In this document: piece by piece, positions 30,553 through 41,151 of the stretch
Numbering within the stretch: the first letter of the stretch is position 1
Layout: each line of letters begins with the position of its first letter
From: Amborella trichopoda
Taxonomy: Eukaryota; Streptophyta; Magnoliopsida; Amborellales; Amborellaceae
DNA length: 64,000 nt
Assembly: GCF_000471905.2 (NCBI RefSeq)
Contig: NW_006499603.1
Location: 5,030,895 to 5,094,894, forward strand
Reading direction: 5' to 3'
Position numbers and translations under genes: made by a program
Notes under the pieces: model-generated
Database searches by the model: none
What the model saw: the letters and a program-made list of their open reading frames with translations, nothing else
What the model was told of the DNA's origin: nothing

Positions 30553-33500
30553 TGTTTGAAGACATTTTCAGCACCATGGGTCCCTGATGCGGAATAAAAG
30601 ACAGAAGCCAGTCAACAAAGCTTGACAAATAGTGGAAATTTTGATAGTCTCAGAATGGCCTCAGAACAAGTTAAGATCTTCATAACCTAAAACCCTCCTA
30701 CAATGTTTAATCGCATTTCAACATCTATAAGGCAGTGTAGATTGAGAAATAGTTTTAGCAGAATCAGCCTCTAGCACCCCGAAGCGAACCCCTTAACTGG
30801 AACCCTACACTTGAAGCATCAAATGGCTGTGGGACCACTGCCATTGGATCCGATACGATTGAAACCACCAGGGGGTCAAATTTCAGCTTAAACAGACACT
30901 CCAGGAAAAAGTTATGGATAAAAGACCAAAACAGGAGGAGTCGCACATTATTCTCGTGTGGCCACCTAGCAACTAAACTCCATAGTGAGCATGCGACATT
31001 CATATCTCCCTCATCTATGATCGGATTATGCTCAAACTTGTTGAAACGTGTTCGTCTCGTCAAAACGAGCGCTTTGATATGTGGTACATCCCGTGATGAT
31101 GTCAGAGCAAGGAGAAAAGTTAGAGAGAAGTTCGCAATTTGAAGAAACACATTGCAGAAAATCAGCAGGACATTCACTCACTCGAGCGACCAAATCATAG
31201 TGCTCATGAACTTGATCGACACAAGACCAGTTGCATCGCATGTATAAGGTCAGTGGTTATCGCTGGTCTGAACCCCGCGCGTGATGAACGGTCGGATTTC
31301 GCACGATATTCAAATGAAGTCACTAAAGATTCCGGCAACCTAAATCCCAAATTCTGGCCAAAGTCCAAAATTGTCAAAACTTCGTTCGAGCACAAAATCG
31401 TATCTCATTTCTTACAACGCGATCATGGTAACATGCTTAGTTCAATTTAGCGAAGAAATTGAAGAAAAACATCAAGATGAAGACACACTATCAATCAAAA
31501 GTTTTCAAGATCTATTCAAATTTCAAGTTACATGATCATGCCTTTAAAGTGTGATTCGTGACTTAAAATTATTATCAAAATGATAATAGAGCCTTGTGCA
31601 ATGGCAATCATCTTTTGTTCAATCGGATGCCGGATTGTTAATGGATCGTCCGAGAAGAATCAATAACGTCCCTAGTTCTTAATAGAGACTGTTTTGGAAT
31701 TTCTTCAATTGTTAGGCAGGGGCAAATCAATCATTTTGTACCCTATTTTATTATTTTTTAATTCAAATAAACCTTAATTATCATCAATTAAGGTTAGTTT
31801 TGGGTAATCCACCCATGTTTTAACCCTAGTCTATAAACAGATGTACCTCTCATGGAGAGGGGGAGACCTTTTTGAGAAAATCGTTTTATAAGGATTCAGC
31901 TTTGGATCAATAAAAATTAAGGCTTTCTTCTTGAGTTCTCTTGAGCATGTCTTAGAGAGAGAGGAGAGAGAAAGTTTAGAACGGTACCCCTCCTACCTTC
32001 ATGGTGTTCTCTCTCTTCAGTTTTCTTTTTTTCGCTTCTTCTCCCTCTTCTTCTCTTTCTTATTTTTCATCTGTCTTCTTCTTATCTGCTGAGTCTTTCT
32101 CAGAGGCCATGCACGGAAGGGGCAATGCAGTGCATGCCTCTTTCTTTCTTCTCTCTCTTTCTTCTCTCTCGCTATTCTTTTTTCCATCTCATGTGACTTC
32201 GCAAGTCGTGCATGGCAATGGCAGTGCCATGCGTGAACTTCTTTCTCTCTCTCTTTGTTCGTATCTTTCCCTCAACATAAACCACACACGACGTTAGTCA
32301 TTGTTGTGTGGAGCTCCGTTTGAAGGAGCACACGGTGAGCCAGACTGTACTCAAGCAGCAAGTCGGGCTACTATTTTAAATCCTGGATTGGTGTCAGGCG
32401 CAGCGATGGGTATCGTCGACCACAGACTGTCTCACTTTCCTCTTACAAGTCACAGACGACGATTCGTATCCTGGCCCGCAAGGGGGTGTCACCCTGCTTC
32501 GTGCCTATCACAGAAGGCGATGCCTGTCGCTGCCCGCGGGGGTCTCACTTGTGTTGCGCATCTCTTGCAGACGACGATGCCTATCGCTGCCCATGGGGGT
32601 CTCACCCATGCTTCACGTCTCTTGCAGACGATGATGCCAATCACCGCCCATGAAGGGTAGTTCCTGCCTTCCCATGTCGCAGACAGCGATGCCTATCATC
32701 GCCCTAAAGTGTAGTTGTCGCCTTCCCGTGTCGCAGACAATGATGCCTATCGCTGCTCTTGAAGGGTCATTATTGCCTTCTCTTGTTGCCGATGGCGATG
32801 GCTAACGCCGTCTGCAGTCCACTGCTCACCCTTCCGTCATGAGCAGCAGTGTCTAGTGTCGTTCAGGGGCAACAACACTGTTACTCTACGGCTGTGGATG
32901 ATGATGCCTAATGCTTCCGAGACCTTCCTATTCCTTTGTCTCGCGTCCTCTCACCGCTCTCTCCTCTTCTCTTTTCTTCTTTCATTCTTGCTTGACTAAA
33001 GGATAGACTTAGTCTAACACTACCATAACGGTCTGGCCATCAAGTAGTATTGCCTTCGTGTAAGTCCAGAGTACCATGCCCGTCTTGCTTCCATACTAGA
33101 TAAGGACCGTCATATCGACCTTGGTTTCAAGTAGTATTGCCATAGCGTCGGTCTAAGTTACCGTCCCATCTTGCTACCACTCCAAGTCTGTCACTATACT
33201 TGTCCAGCTATCATGCTAGTCTTGTTTCCTAGTCAAGTCCACTTTTCTTTTCTCCTCCTTATTCAAACCCTCTTCTACATCACCCTAACTTTTCATCTTC
33301 TCTGCCATCTGAATGTGCACATCGGTGCATGTTCACCCCAAGACAAGGGTGGGTCCCTCGACCAACTTGTCTTGTAAATTAACCATGCAAGTGCTTTGCA
33401 GAAAACAAGGAGATTGCAGGTTAGAGGAGGCGATTTCAAACTAGCTGAAGCAGTTGGGGGCTTTCCATCATAATCTAAGAGAGCCCCCACACCAGTCAGC

Positions 33501-33680
33501 CCGAGTAAGTCACGGACCCAGGTGAGGTTAGTCCCCACTTCACGTTTAAAATTCCTCTCTTACCAGTTGGGCACCTGGCCTTGTTCTGTGAACAAGGTTC
33601 CCGAGAGAGCGGTCTTCCGACCAGAGACATGTGTCACCCGATCATTTAGATTCGGGGGGTGGGATCGAGATATCCGACCA
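30553..33680 (+). repeat. LTR4, 5' LTR of Tat element C (3128 bp)
   Basis: It begins TGTTTGAAGACATT and ends ATCCGACCA, followed by a primer site. TATA box TATAAAC at 31832-31838; AATAAA at 31909-31914. Then a pyrimidine-rich stretch and hairpins H1 32104-32139, H2 32207-32233, H3 33340-33373 (right arm slightly damaged) and H4 33579-33597. U5 carries the same degenerate repeat of about 68 bp as LTR3 (about 32500-32780). Frames such as 32301-32660 are translations of that repeat. Confidence 0.9.
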
Positions 33681-33683
33681 GTT

Positions 33684-33702
33684 TAGCGACTCCACTAGGG
33701 AC
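33684..33702 (+). promoter_or_regulatory. Primer-binding site of element C
   Basis: After the LTR end CCGACCA the sequence reads TAGCGACTCCACTAGGGAC, offset three bases. This matches, with two substitutions, the TGGCGACTCCACTGGGGA type recalled from plant gypsy elements. The tRNA is not assigned. Confidence 0.7.
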
Positions 33703-33852
33703 TTACTACCCCTTTGTCGGTTCGCTCTTGCTTGATCGACATCATCTTTTATTTTCTGCACTGCATTCCATGGCATCTGGGTTATTCAACCTATTCATCC
33801 GAGTTGGGATCCCCGCACTCGTGACCATCTCGGGGAAGCGAGTTTCTCAAAC

Positions 33853-33857
33853 CTCGT
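33853..33857. repeat. Target-site duplication CTCGT, left side of B
   Basis: Perfect match with CTCGT at 51166-51170 on the other side of element B. Confidence 0.9.
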
Positions 33858-36568
33858 TGTTGAACATAGTGCCCCTGCTCAAAAAAGCCTACCAAACAGT
33901 GGAAATTCAAGCAGTCTCATAATAGCCCTGAAATCATCCAAGATCTTCATAAGGTCTCTCAAAATTCTCCTATCAAGTTTCATCATAGTCCGACTTGTCT
34001 AAGGCAGTGCAGACTGAGAAACAGTTCCAAATAGAATCGGCCTCTTGCACCCTGACATAGACCCTATAACTAGAGCTACATTTTTGGTGTCTCAAATAGT
34101 CGTGGTACCACCACTATTGGATCCATCAGGGTCGAAAACCCCCAGGGGTCAAATTTCAACGCGAACGGACACTCTCGAACGATGTTATAGGAAAAGAATG
34201 AAACAGGAGGGGCTGCACGCTATTCCCGTGTAGCCACCCTCCAACTCCACGCCATGGAAGGGACAGTCACGACTAATGATTTTCGATGCTCATATCACAC
34301 CTGTCCCAAGACGGATCATGCTCAAATTTGGGGAGCATGTTTGTCTAGTCAAGACGAGCAATTCGATATGTGGCACACCCCGGGACGACACCTAAGAGCG
34401 AAGAAAACCTAGAGAGAAGTTGTTGATCTCTGAAGAAAGTGCAGGAAATTCAGCAGCGTCGTGTCTCGCTCAAGCGGCTAGATCATGCCGCTCGAGAGAC
34501 CAAATCCATTGTGTGCATAAGGTCTCAGGCTATCACTGACCCGAACCCCATACGTGATGAACAGTCAGATTCTGCACACAAAGCCGACAAAGCGACTGTA
34601 AATTTTGTCGCCGAAATTCCAAATTCTGACCAAAATTTCAAAGTTGCAAAATCTTCGTTCGGGCACAAAATCGAGCTGTGTTTGTTGACTCGTGATCGTA
34701 ACGGCATGCTCAGTGTAATTCAGCGAAGAAATCACTGAAAAACATCATGGAACTAGTACACTATCTGAAGTTTCAAGATCCATTTAAATTTCAAGTCACA
34801 TGATTATGCACTGAAAACATAATCCATGACTGAAAGTTGTTATCAAATAGATCGTCATGCCGAGCCCTACAAGAAAACAATCATCTTAAGATCAACCGGG
34901 CGTCAAAACGACCACGAATCAGCAATGCAAGATCACGTAAGTTTTAGGGCAACACAGGGACTGTTGTGAAATTCCACGAATTGTTAGGAAGGGACAAATC
35001 TATCATTTTTCACCCTATTTTCTAATTTATTTTAGTTCAATTTAATCTTAATTTCCAGAAATTAAGGTTACTTTTGATCATCCACCCATGTTTGGGGCAA
35101 ATTCTATATATACATACCAGCATTGTGCGCACTAGAGGACTCAACCTTTCACAAAAGAGAGAGTTTTTACTCAATACAAGTTTCTCTTTCTTCTCATTGT
35201 TAGGTCACGTTTGAGAGAGAGAGTGAGGTGAGAGAAACTTTTGACAGGTATCCTTAGGTTCGAGGTAAATATTTCCTCTCTTCTTTTCTTTTTTTCTTCT
35301 TCTCTCTCTCTTCTTTCTCTCTTTCCCCCTCCTTCGTCTGAGTTCCTTGTAGTGGTTATGCACGGTAGTGGCAGTGCCGTGTATGCCTCTCCAGAGGTCA
35401 CACAGGTCCCGCATGGCGATGGCAGCACCATGTGCGAGTCTTCTTCTCCTTCTGTTCTTCTATCTCCCTCTCCCAATGATGCCTGTAGATGGTGCTGCCT
35501 ATCATCATCCACAGACGTTGCTTCGACGTCTTAGTGAAGAACCCAAACGGCGGAACTTGCTGCCGCCCGAAAGGGTCCTTCCTTGTTGCGCGTCTATAGC
35601 ATATGGCGATACCCTTCGTTGCCCGCTAAAGACCTTGGCAACGTCTACCACTGTCTGCGATCTTCCTTCGCATATTCGGTGCTTATCGCCATGCTTCCGG
35701 CGTCCCACACCTATCGTCATGTGCCTCGTGAGGATTACCGTCGCGTGCTTTACGAAGGACTATCGTCGCGCGCTTCATCAAAGACTATCACTGCCCGCAT
35801 GGGAGTGTGTTGTCTCCTTTTTTTGCCAACGACGATGCCTAGCGTCGTCCGTAGTTCATTTCTCACTCTCTAACCATGAGCAGTAGTGTCGAGCACTGCC
35901 CAAGGGCCACGACACTGCTATTCCACGGTCGTGAGTGGTAATGCCTAGCACCGTAGGGACCCCATCTCTCTATCGTCTCATATTTTTTTGATTCTATTTT
36001 CCTCTTCTCACTTGACTGAGGATAGACTTAGCCGTGCACAGCCATATCAGTCTCGGATTCGAGTAGTATTCATGTCGTGTTGGTCTTGAGAACCATGCAT
36101 GTCTTGCTACCACTCCGAGTCGATGACTTCCCGGTTGCCATGCTAATCTCGCCTCTTCATCGAGTTTGTCTTCCCTTTTCTATCTTTATTTGAACGTTAC
36201 GCTTCGTCGCCCTCTCATATGAACGTATATTGCCTTAAGACAAGGGTGGGTCTTTCTGACCCACTTGTTGTACAAATTAACCATATAAGTGTTGTGCAGA
36301 AAGCAAGGGGATTGTTGGTCAAGGGAGGCCATTCCGAACCAGCTAATCAGCTGGCAGGCTTTCTTCGTGATATAAGAGGGTGCCCACAAGAGCTAGCCCG
36401 AGTAAGTCCCGAACCCACCTTCAATTCCTCTCTCATCGGTTGGTATATCTACCCTTGCTCTCGAGCAAGGTTCTAAGAGAGTGATCTCAAATCCAGGGTT
36501 CGTCAAAAACCCGAGATATGTGCCGCCATATCATCCAGATCCGGAAAGCGAGATCCAGGTACCTAACA
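33858..36568 (+). repeat. LTR5, 5' LTR of element B (2711 bp)
   Basis: It begins TGTTGAACATAGTG (a short deletion next to the start compared with LTR6) and ends GTACCTAACA. TATA-like CTATATATAC at about 35105-35114. Hairpins H1 35358-35384, H2 35411-35433, H3 36237-36272 and H4 36453-36470. A CGTCGCGCGC minisatellite lies in U5 at about 35740-35800. Frames at 35241-35886 are U5 translations. Confidence 0.9.
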
Positions 36569-36572
36569 TACT

Positions 36573-36591
36573 TAGAAACTCCACTAGGGAC
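36573..36591 (+). promoter_or_regulatory. Primer-binding site of element B
   Basis: TAGAAACTCCACTAGGGAC follows the LTR end by a few bases; it is the same type as in C with more decay. Confidence 0.65.
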
Positions 36592-38090
36592 TTACTACCC
36601 CTTGGTCGGCTCGCTCTTGTTTGATCAGTATCCTCTTTTACTTTCTGCATTAATTTCTATGGAACCTAGGTTGTTCAACCCATTCATCTGAGTCAGGGAC
36701 TTCCTTATCCCCACACTCATGACTGTCTCAGAGAAGCAAACTGCTCATGCTTCCTTCCCTACTCTCCTCCTGAGTCAGGACTCACAGTCCGGCTCCCAGG
36801 TTCTTACCTGGATCGGTGCGAGAGGGGACTTAAAAGTCCCCGCCTCACCGCTGCCTCGCCCTGGTGGACCCTCTATTAAGGCCTCTTGCATTGGTGGCAC
36901 ATGTGGCACCACACATAACACACACCCTGCTACCGGCAAGTCTCTTACTGATCATATTGCTGAGGCACGCCGGAAGGCTGCCCCCATCACTCCGGAGAAA
37001 GGCAAGTGAGTTGTCGTCTCTTCTGAGGATCTCCTAAAGGCAACTCCTTATGATCCTTCACCAAATTGAACCTCCACACCTGGAGGCACATAGAGGCAGA
37101 GGTCCTGAGCTCTTCACCCCTCGCACACATCCAAGGGCTTGTGGTCCATCCACTCGATCCACACCTCGAGGCAACCCTCACATTGCCTTGAGCTCACATC
37201 CAATGCTAGGCCTTCCTGGGCTGAACCCTACATGCGCCATGCATTTGCTTTCCATAGCTCAGGGCAGCGCTAGCTCTACGCCACCTCGAGAACATGAGGG
37301 TCGACCACTCCATCCTCCCTCTCAACACATACAGCTTCACCCTATGAGAGATGGGCTTCTGCCTCACCCCTCATAGACACAAGCTCATGGGTCTTAACCT
37401 CCTCAGGTCGAACCCATTGACCTGGCCCGGGTCAACCCCCAAGTCAGCCTGACGGCTAACTCTGAAGGTGCACAAGCAACGTCTTGGCAAGTTCCTTTCC
37501 GACCTCAACTCAGACAAAGTCGTGAACCAGCTCCTTCCTTTGTCACTCTCCAAACATCAGGCAAACAACTCAAGCCCTGGTACTCAAAGGTCTTCCCTAA
37601 GAGTTCTCAGGTCAACTGTGCACATGGGCCCCACAAAGGAACTCAAGGCAACAGCCTGATGTCAGACAAAGGCCTCCAGCCTCTAGAAACGTAGGCTGCC
37701 TTCTGTCCTTAGACTCCACTCCCTGCTCCACTTCATAGACACAGTCGTTGCGTGTTCGAAGAAGGTGGGGCAATCCAGGTCTCAGGCTTGGTTCTGAAGT
37801 GAAGTCAACAGCCGTCTCAAGGTTAAGCAGGAGAGAGGTCTTCAAAGCTTGACCAAAGAAGCCTCCAAGGTGGTTGAGGCCACCACCTTTGCTGACCTCC
37901 TGCCCCTTTTTCCCTCTCCAAACTCTAAAGCCTGACCGAGTCCAAGAGTATTGTTGGGTTGTCACTACTCAGAAACCACGGTCCCAAGACCATCAAGAAC
38001 CAGTCTTCAAAAGATAGGCATACAATTCTCGAGTCCAGTCAAGGCAGTCTCAACCCCTCCAGACTGACTTTCCACGCACCACTCTTCAAC
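36592..38090 (+). pseudogene. gag: Leader and N-terminal gag region of element B
   Basis: From 36719 an open frame of 96 codons begins MTVSEKQTAHASFP and contains GGTCGTTHNTHPATGKSLTD. C has the same block at 51233 (TTHSTHPATGKSLASH), so it is a real conserved coding segment upstream of the capsid, rich in Pro, Ser, His and Thr. After 37010 the frame breaks, and the sequence remains alignable with C to about 37940. I do not recognise a domain; it may be an N-terminal extension of gag. Confidence 0.5.
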
Positions 38091-39250
38091 CTCAGCAATC
38101 CACTGTCCCGCTAGGCTCTGGCCCACTAGAAGAAATGGTCAGTGCCATGGTGATCAATGACCCAGACGATCTCAGGAGGAGCGAATGAACAAGCTCGAGG
38201 AAATGATGCAAGCCATCCTTTGAAAGATGGAACGCTTAGAGGCCTCCAGGTCCCCTTCTTTGACCGATTTCGCAACTGGTGAGGACACAGTTCCCAGGCA
38301 AACTCCTCCATCAGCCTCTTAAGACAGTTTTACCTCCCGCAGGGTCTCCCAAATCGAAAATAGATGCTATGGTGGCCCATAGCCTCAAGAACAAGGTCCC
38401 AGGCCTGCAGGAGATGTCACTCTATCAAAATCCATACCCTTTGTACATAGACTAAGTACCCTTCCTTTCGAACTATCAAAAGGGGAGGCTTCCCCTGTTC
38501 AATGGTACTACGTCTCCGCACCAACATACTGCTCACTTCTAAGCGGCCTGTCGGGATATGGAAACTGACGGACAACTTCTCCTCTGCCAGTTCATCGAAA
38601 CTCTTGAAGGGCCAACCTTCCAGTGGTATGCTTTGCTGCCTCCCAACTCGTTACACACATGGCAAGAGATGGAGCAGTTGTTCTACCAACGCTTCTATGA
38701 AGTCCAAAGGAACGTGGAGACCATTGAACTCCTCACCCTGATGCAAGACCTTGGTGAGCCGGTTGACATGTTCATCACCCACTGGAGAGAGTTGGCAACC
38801 TTCCATGCCACTCCCATGACCGAGAAAGAAGCGGTCCAGACCTGTATGCGGAACATGCTTCCCGAGGTCGCTCTACATGTCGAGGCATCCAATCCACCCT
38901 CCATGTCAGAGCTCATCTCGAAGGCAGTTTGTATTGCAATATTATTCAAGCATCATGGCAACCCTCGTCAGCAACGCGCCAGCTCAAACTCTCTCTTCAA
39001 CAGTCGGGGTAGCCAAAAGAGAGTAATCTGCGCGGCTGTCATCGACACCAAAGGCACGGTTCCTCAAACCCTAGACTTTTCCAAGGCACAGGTTTCTCCA
39101 GCCCGGGGAAAGCAGCAGTCTTACAACAGTATCCCACTCCTAAAAATTCTAGGTGAAATGACTACTGGGCTCAATACTAGAATAAGGTTTACCCCTTTGA
39201 CACATAGTGAACGCCTGCACTACTCCGGCTGCTACTAGAACAAAACATGA
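38091..39250 (+). pseudogene. gag: gag capsid of element B
   Basis: Best preserved gag in the window. Early part: MVINDPDD near 38148, KMERLEASRSPS near 38227. The open frame 38558-39238 carries the Retrotrans_gag-type block: FIETLEGPTFQWYALLPPNS, TWQEMEQLFYQRFYE, LLTLMQDLGEPVDMFITHWR, MTEKEAVQTCMRNMLPEVAL. This is the capsid core that assembles the particle. A stop (TAG) at about 38454 and a frameshift near 38540 separate the front. A has the same arrangement with more damage; in C the capsid is deleted. Confidence 0.85.
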
Positions 39251-39289
39251 TATAGTTGCTGCAGGCCAATACTGCGGAGTCGGTTGAGC

Positions 39290-39940
39290 ATGAGGCAAAA
39301 TGAGAAGTATTGCACCTATCATAGGAGGGTATGCCACCCCACTTACGACTGCTATAAGCTCAAAGAGATCGAAGCCTTTATCAACAAGGGTCAGATAAAG
39401 CACAAAGAGTTGAAGAAAGCGTTCGAGGCAACTGAGGTTTCTCACATAGTCACGATCCAAGAGGACGACAGAGCACCCGCTATCCTTTGTGCATTTTCTC
39501 CATAATGCTCGAAGAAGGGCTCATCACTCCCAAGCCGACAAGGCAGCCCAAGTTCCTGCCTCCATAAACCGAGAACCTCTAATGTGCTTATCACCAAATA
39601 CGAGGCCATGACATCAGCGAATGCACTAGCTTCCACATGCTCTTGGCATAGAAAATGCAACAATACCAGGATGTCCAAGGCAACCCCGAAGGACACCCTC
39701 GAGTCCCTCTTCTGCATGAGCAAGAAGACCTCGCAAGCCCAAGGAAGTGTTGAGCTAGATCCTCTGTAGGCCCTCTTCAAGGCAATGCTCCAACAAGGCC
39801 TTGTCACTCCCAAGCCTGCCAGGCAGCCGAGGCGTCTTACCCAGGGCCCGAAAAAACTTTGGTGCCCATATCACTAAGTATGTGGCCATGAACTCAATGA
39901 ATGCTCTGGGTTCGAAGCTATAGTTAGGAGAAAAGCCATC
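39290..39940 (+). pseudogene. gag: Triple CHHC knuckle region of gag, element B
   Basis: Three nucleic-acid-binding knuckles of pattern C-x2-H-x4-H-x4-C, each 42 bp from first to last Cys codon: 39311-39352 (CTYHRRVCHPTYDC), 39583-39624 (CAYHQIRGHDISEC), and 39863-39904 (CPYH, stop, VCGHELNEC). Spacing is 272 and 280 bp, so a module of about 92 residues was duplicated twice. Between them recurs a linker with MLEEGLITPKPTRQP or MLQQGLVTPKPARQP. Stops lie between modules. The pattern with His in second place is usual for Tat gag; three in a row is not usual to my knowledge. Confidence 0.75.
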
Positions 39941-40270
39941 TGGCATAGTGTGCCTTCGTCTCAAGATCGGTGATCTCAACGATTACGCCTAATCGACACT
40001 GATACCTCCTAAAACGTCCTTCTTGATCTTCCTTGGGGTCACGATCAGGGGGTGGTTCCTTCCACACTCCACCAATACTTCAAGTACAGTCGAGATGGAA
40101 GGCCACACATCGTCTATGCTGATAAAAGACTGTTCCCCGTAGCTGAGATTCACTATGTCGATGCCAAGTACTATTTCACAGAACTTTCAGCATCAGAAAA
40201 GTCAAAGGATGATGATTGGAAGCCTGTGAGAGAGACAGGACCTTCATCTCATGATGATGTTTAGGGTCTA
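39941..40270 (+). pseudogene. pro: Remnant of aspartic protease, element B
   Basis: The second half of the protease is recognisable at 40052-40264: VPSTLHQYFKYSRDGRPHIV, then FPVAEIHYVDAKYYFTEL. The part holding the catalytic Asp, present in C at 53959, is deleted between about 39960 and 39980. This copy is therefore inactive. Confidence 0.7.
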
Positions 40271-40707
40271 GGGAAAATGATCACGGAAATGTTCAAAGAA
40301 GAGGAAAGACATGGCAAGACCCTCGCCTTGACCACTATCCACCTGAGCATACCTTGCCAACTCTTTGAGGTCATGGTATCCTCTCCTGAAGACAAAGCTT
40401 CCCCCTCTACTTCTACTCCTCCAGAACGAAATGTGAGCTAGAAGTGGCCCCCGAGCCTGAGGAAGCCTCGGGGCTAAACCTTTCAGCACCGAGGGTCACC
40501 TATACATCAGATCAGCCAAAGGTCCTACATGTCCCCATCGCTCTTCTAGAAGCAAAACTAGCATATCAACCAAGGAAGGTACTCCAAGTTCCATCCTCCT
40601 TGAACAAGGACATCAGCAGCCAAAAGAAGGTCCTACACTTCTCGGGGGTTGTTGCAAAAGTACAGTCAGACAAGAGTCATCCCTCTTGCTCCTAGGAACA
40701 AGACCCC

Positions 40708-41061
40708 ATGGCAGAGCTGAGAAGCGAGGTTCGTAACCTCAAGAGCCAATTGGAGGTTATGCTCATTGCTTCAAAGTATTTAAAGAGGTTTGTCCCTGAG
40801 ACTAAGACTTATGACGAGCTCAAGATCAATGCAACTCAAATTGAAGCCAAAGCTCCTCCAGACTAGGGCATTTACAGCGAGCACGCTCATCAAATCATGA
40901 GAACCATGAATTATGAGCGCCTCTCCAATCAAACACTAAGGTGTGAGAAAGCAACTGCTCCCCCATTCAAGGTCATTGACGCCATAGCAGGCTGCCGCAA
41001 GACGAAGCAAGGAGCGGGCTTTTCTTTTTCGTCTCAAGTTATGAAAGCGAGGAAGCAATGA
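40708..41061 (+). pseudogene. Unassigned conserved tail protein segment of element B
   Basis: A 118-codon frame with one stop (TAG at 40864). It opens MAELRSEVRNLKSQLEVM, a short predicted coiled coil, followed by KYLKRFVPETKTYDELKIN and HQIMRTMNYERLSNQTL. C has the same segment, split by LTR F (54832-54915 and 57841 to about 57985). It lies exactly where pol would start in an autonomous element, before the antisense gene. I do not recognise a family. Its shared presence in two pol-less elements suggests it was a real C-terminal part of their gag-protease polyprotein. Confidence 0.45.
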
Positions 41062-41151
41062 CATAAAAAGAAAAGTGAAAATAACAGTTTCATTTACAAG
41101 TCAAAAGGGCATTACAAACTTGAAAAGAAAAAAAAGGGAAAGAAGGCGTCA

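Larger units (their letters stand above)
33681..33857 (+). other. First part of the leader of C, cut by element B
   Basis: Aligns with the leader of B (36569-36745). It stops at CTCGT (33853-33857), and the alignment resumes after LTR6 at 51166 with CTCGTTCCCTACAC. Confidence 0.8.
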
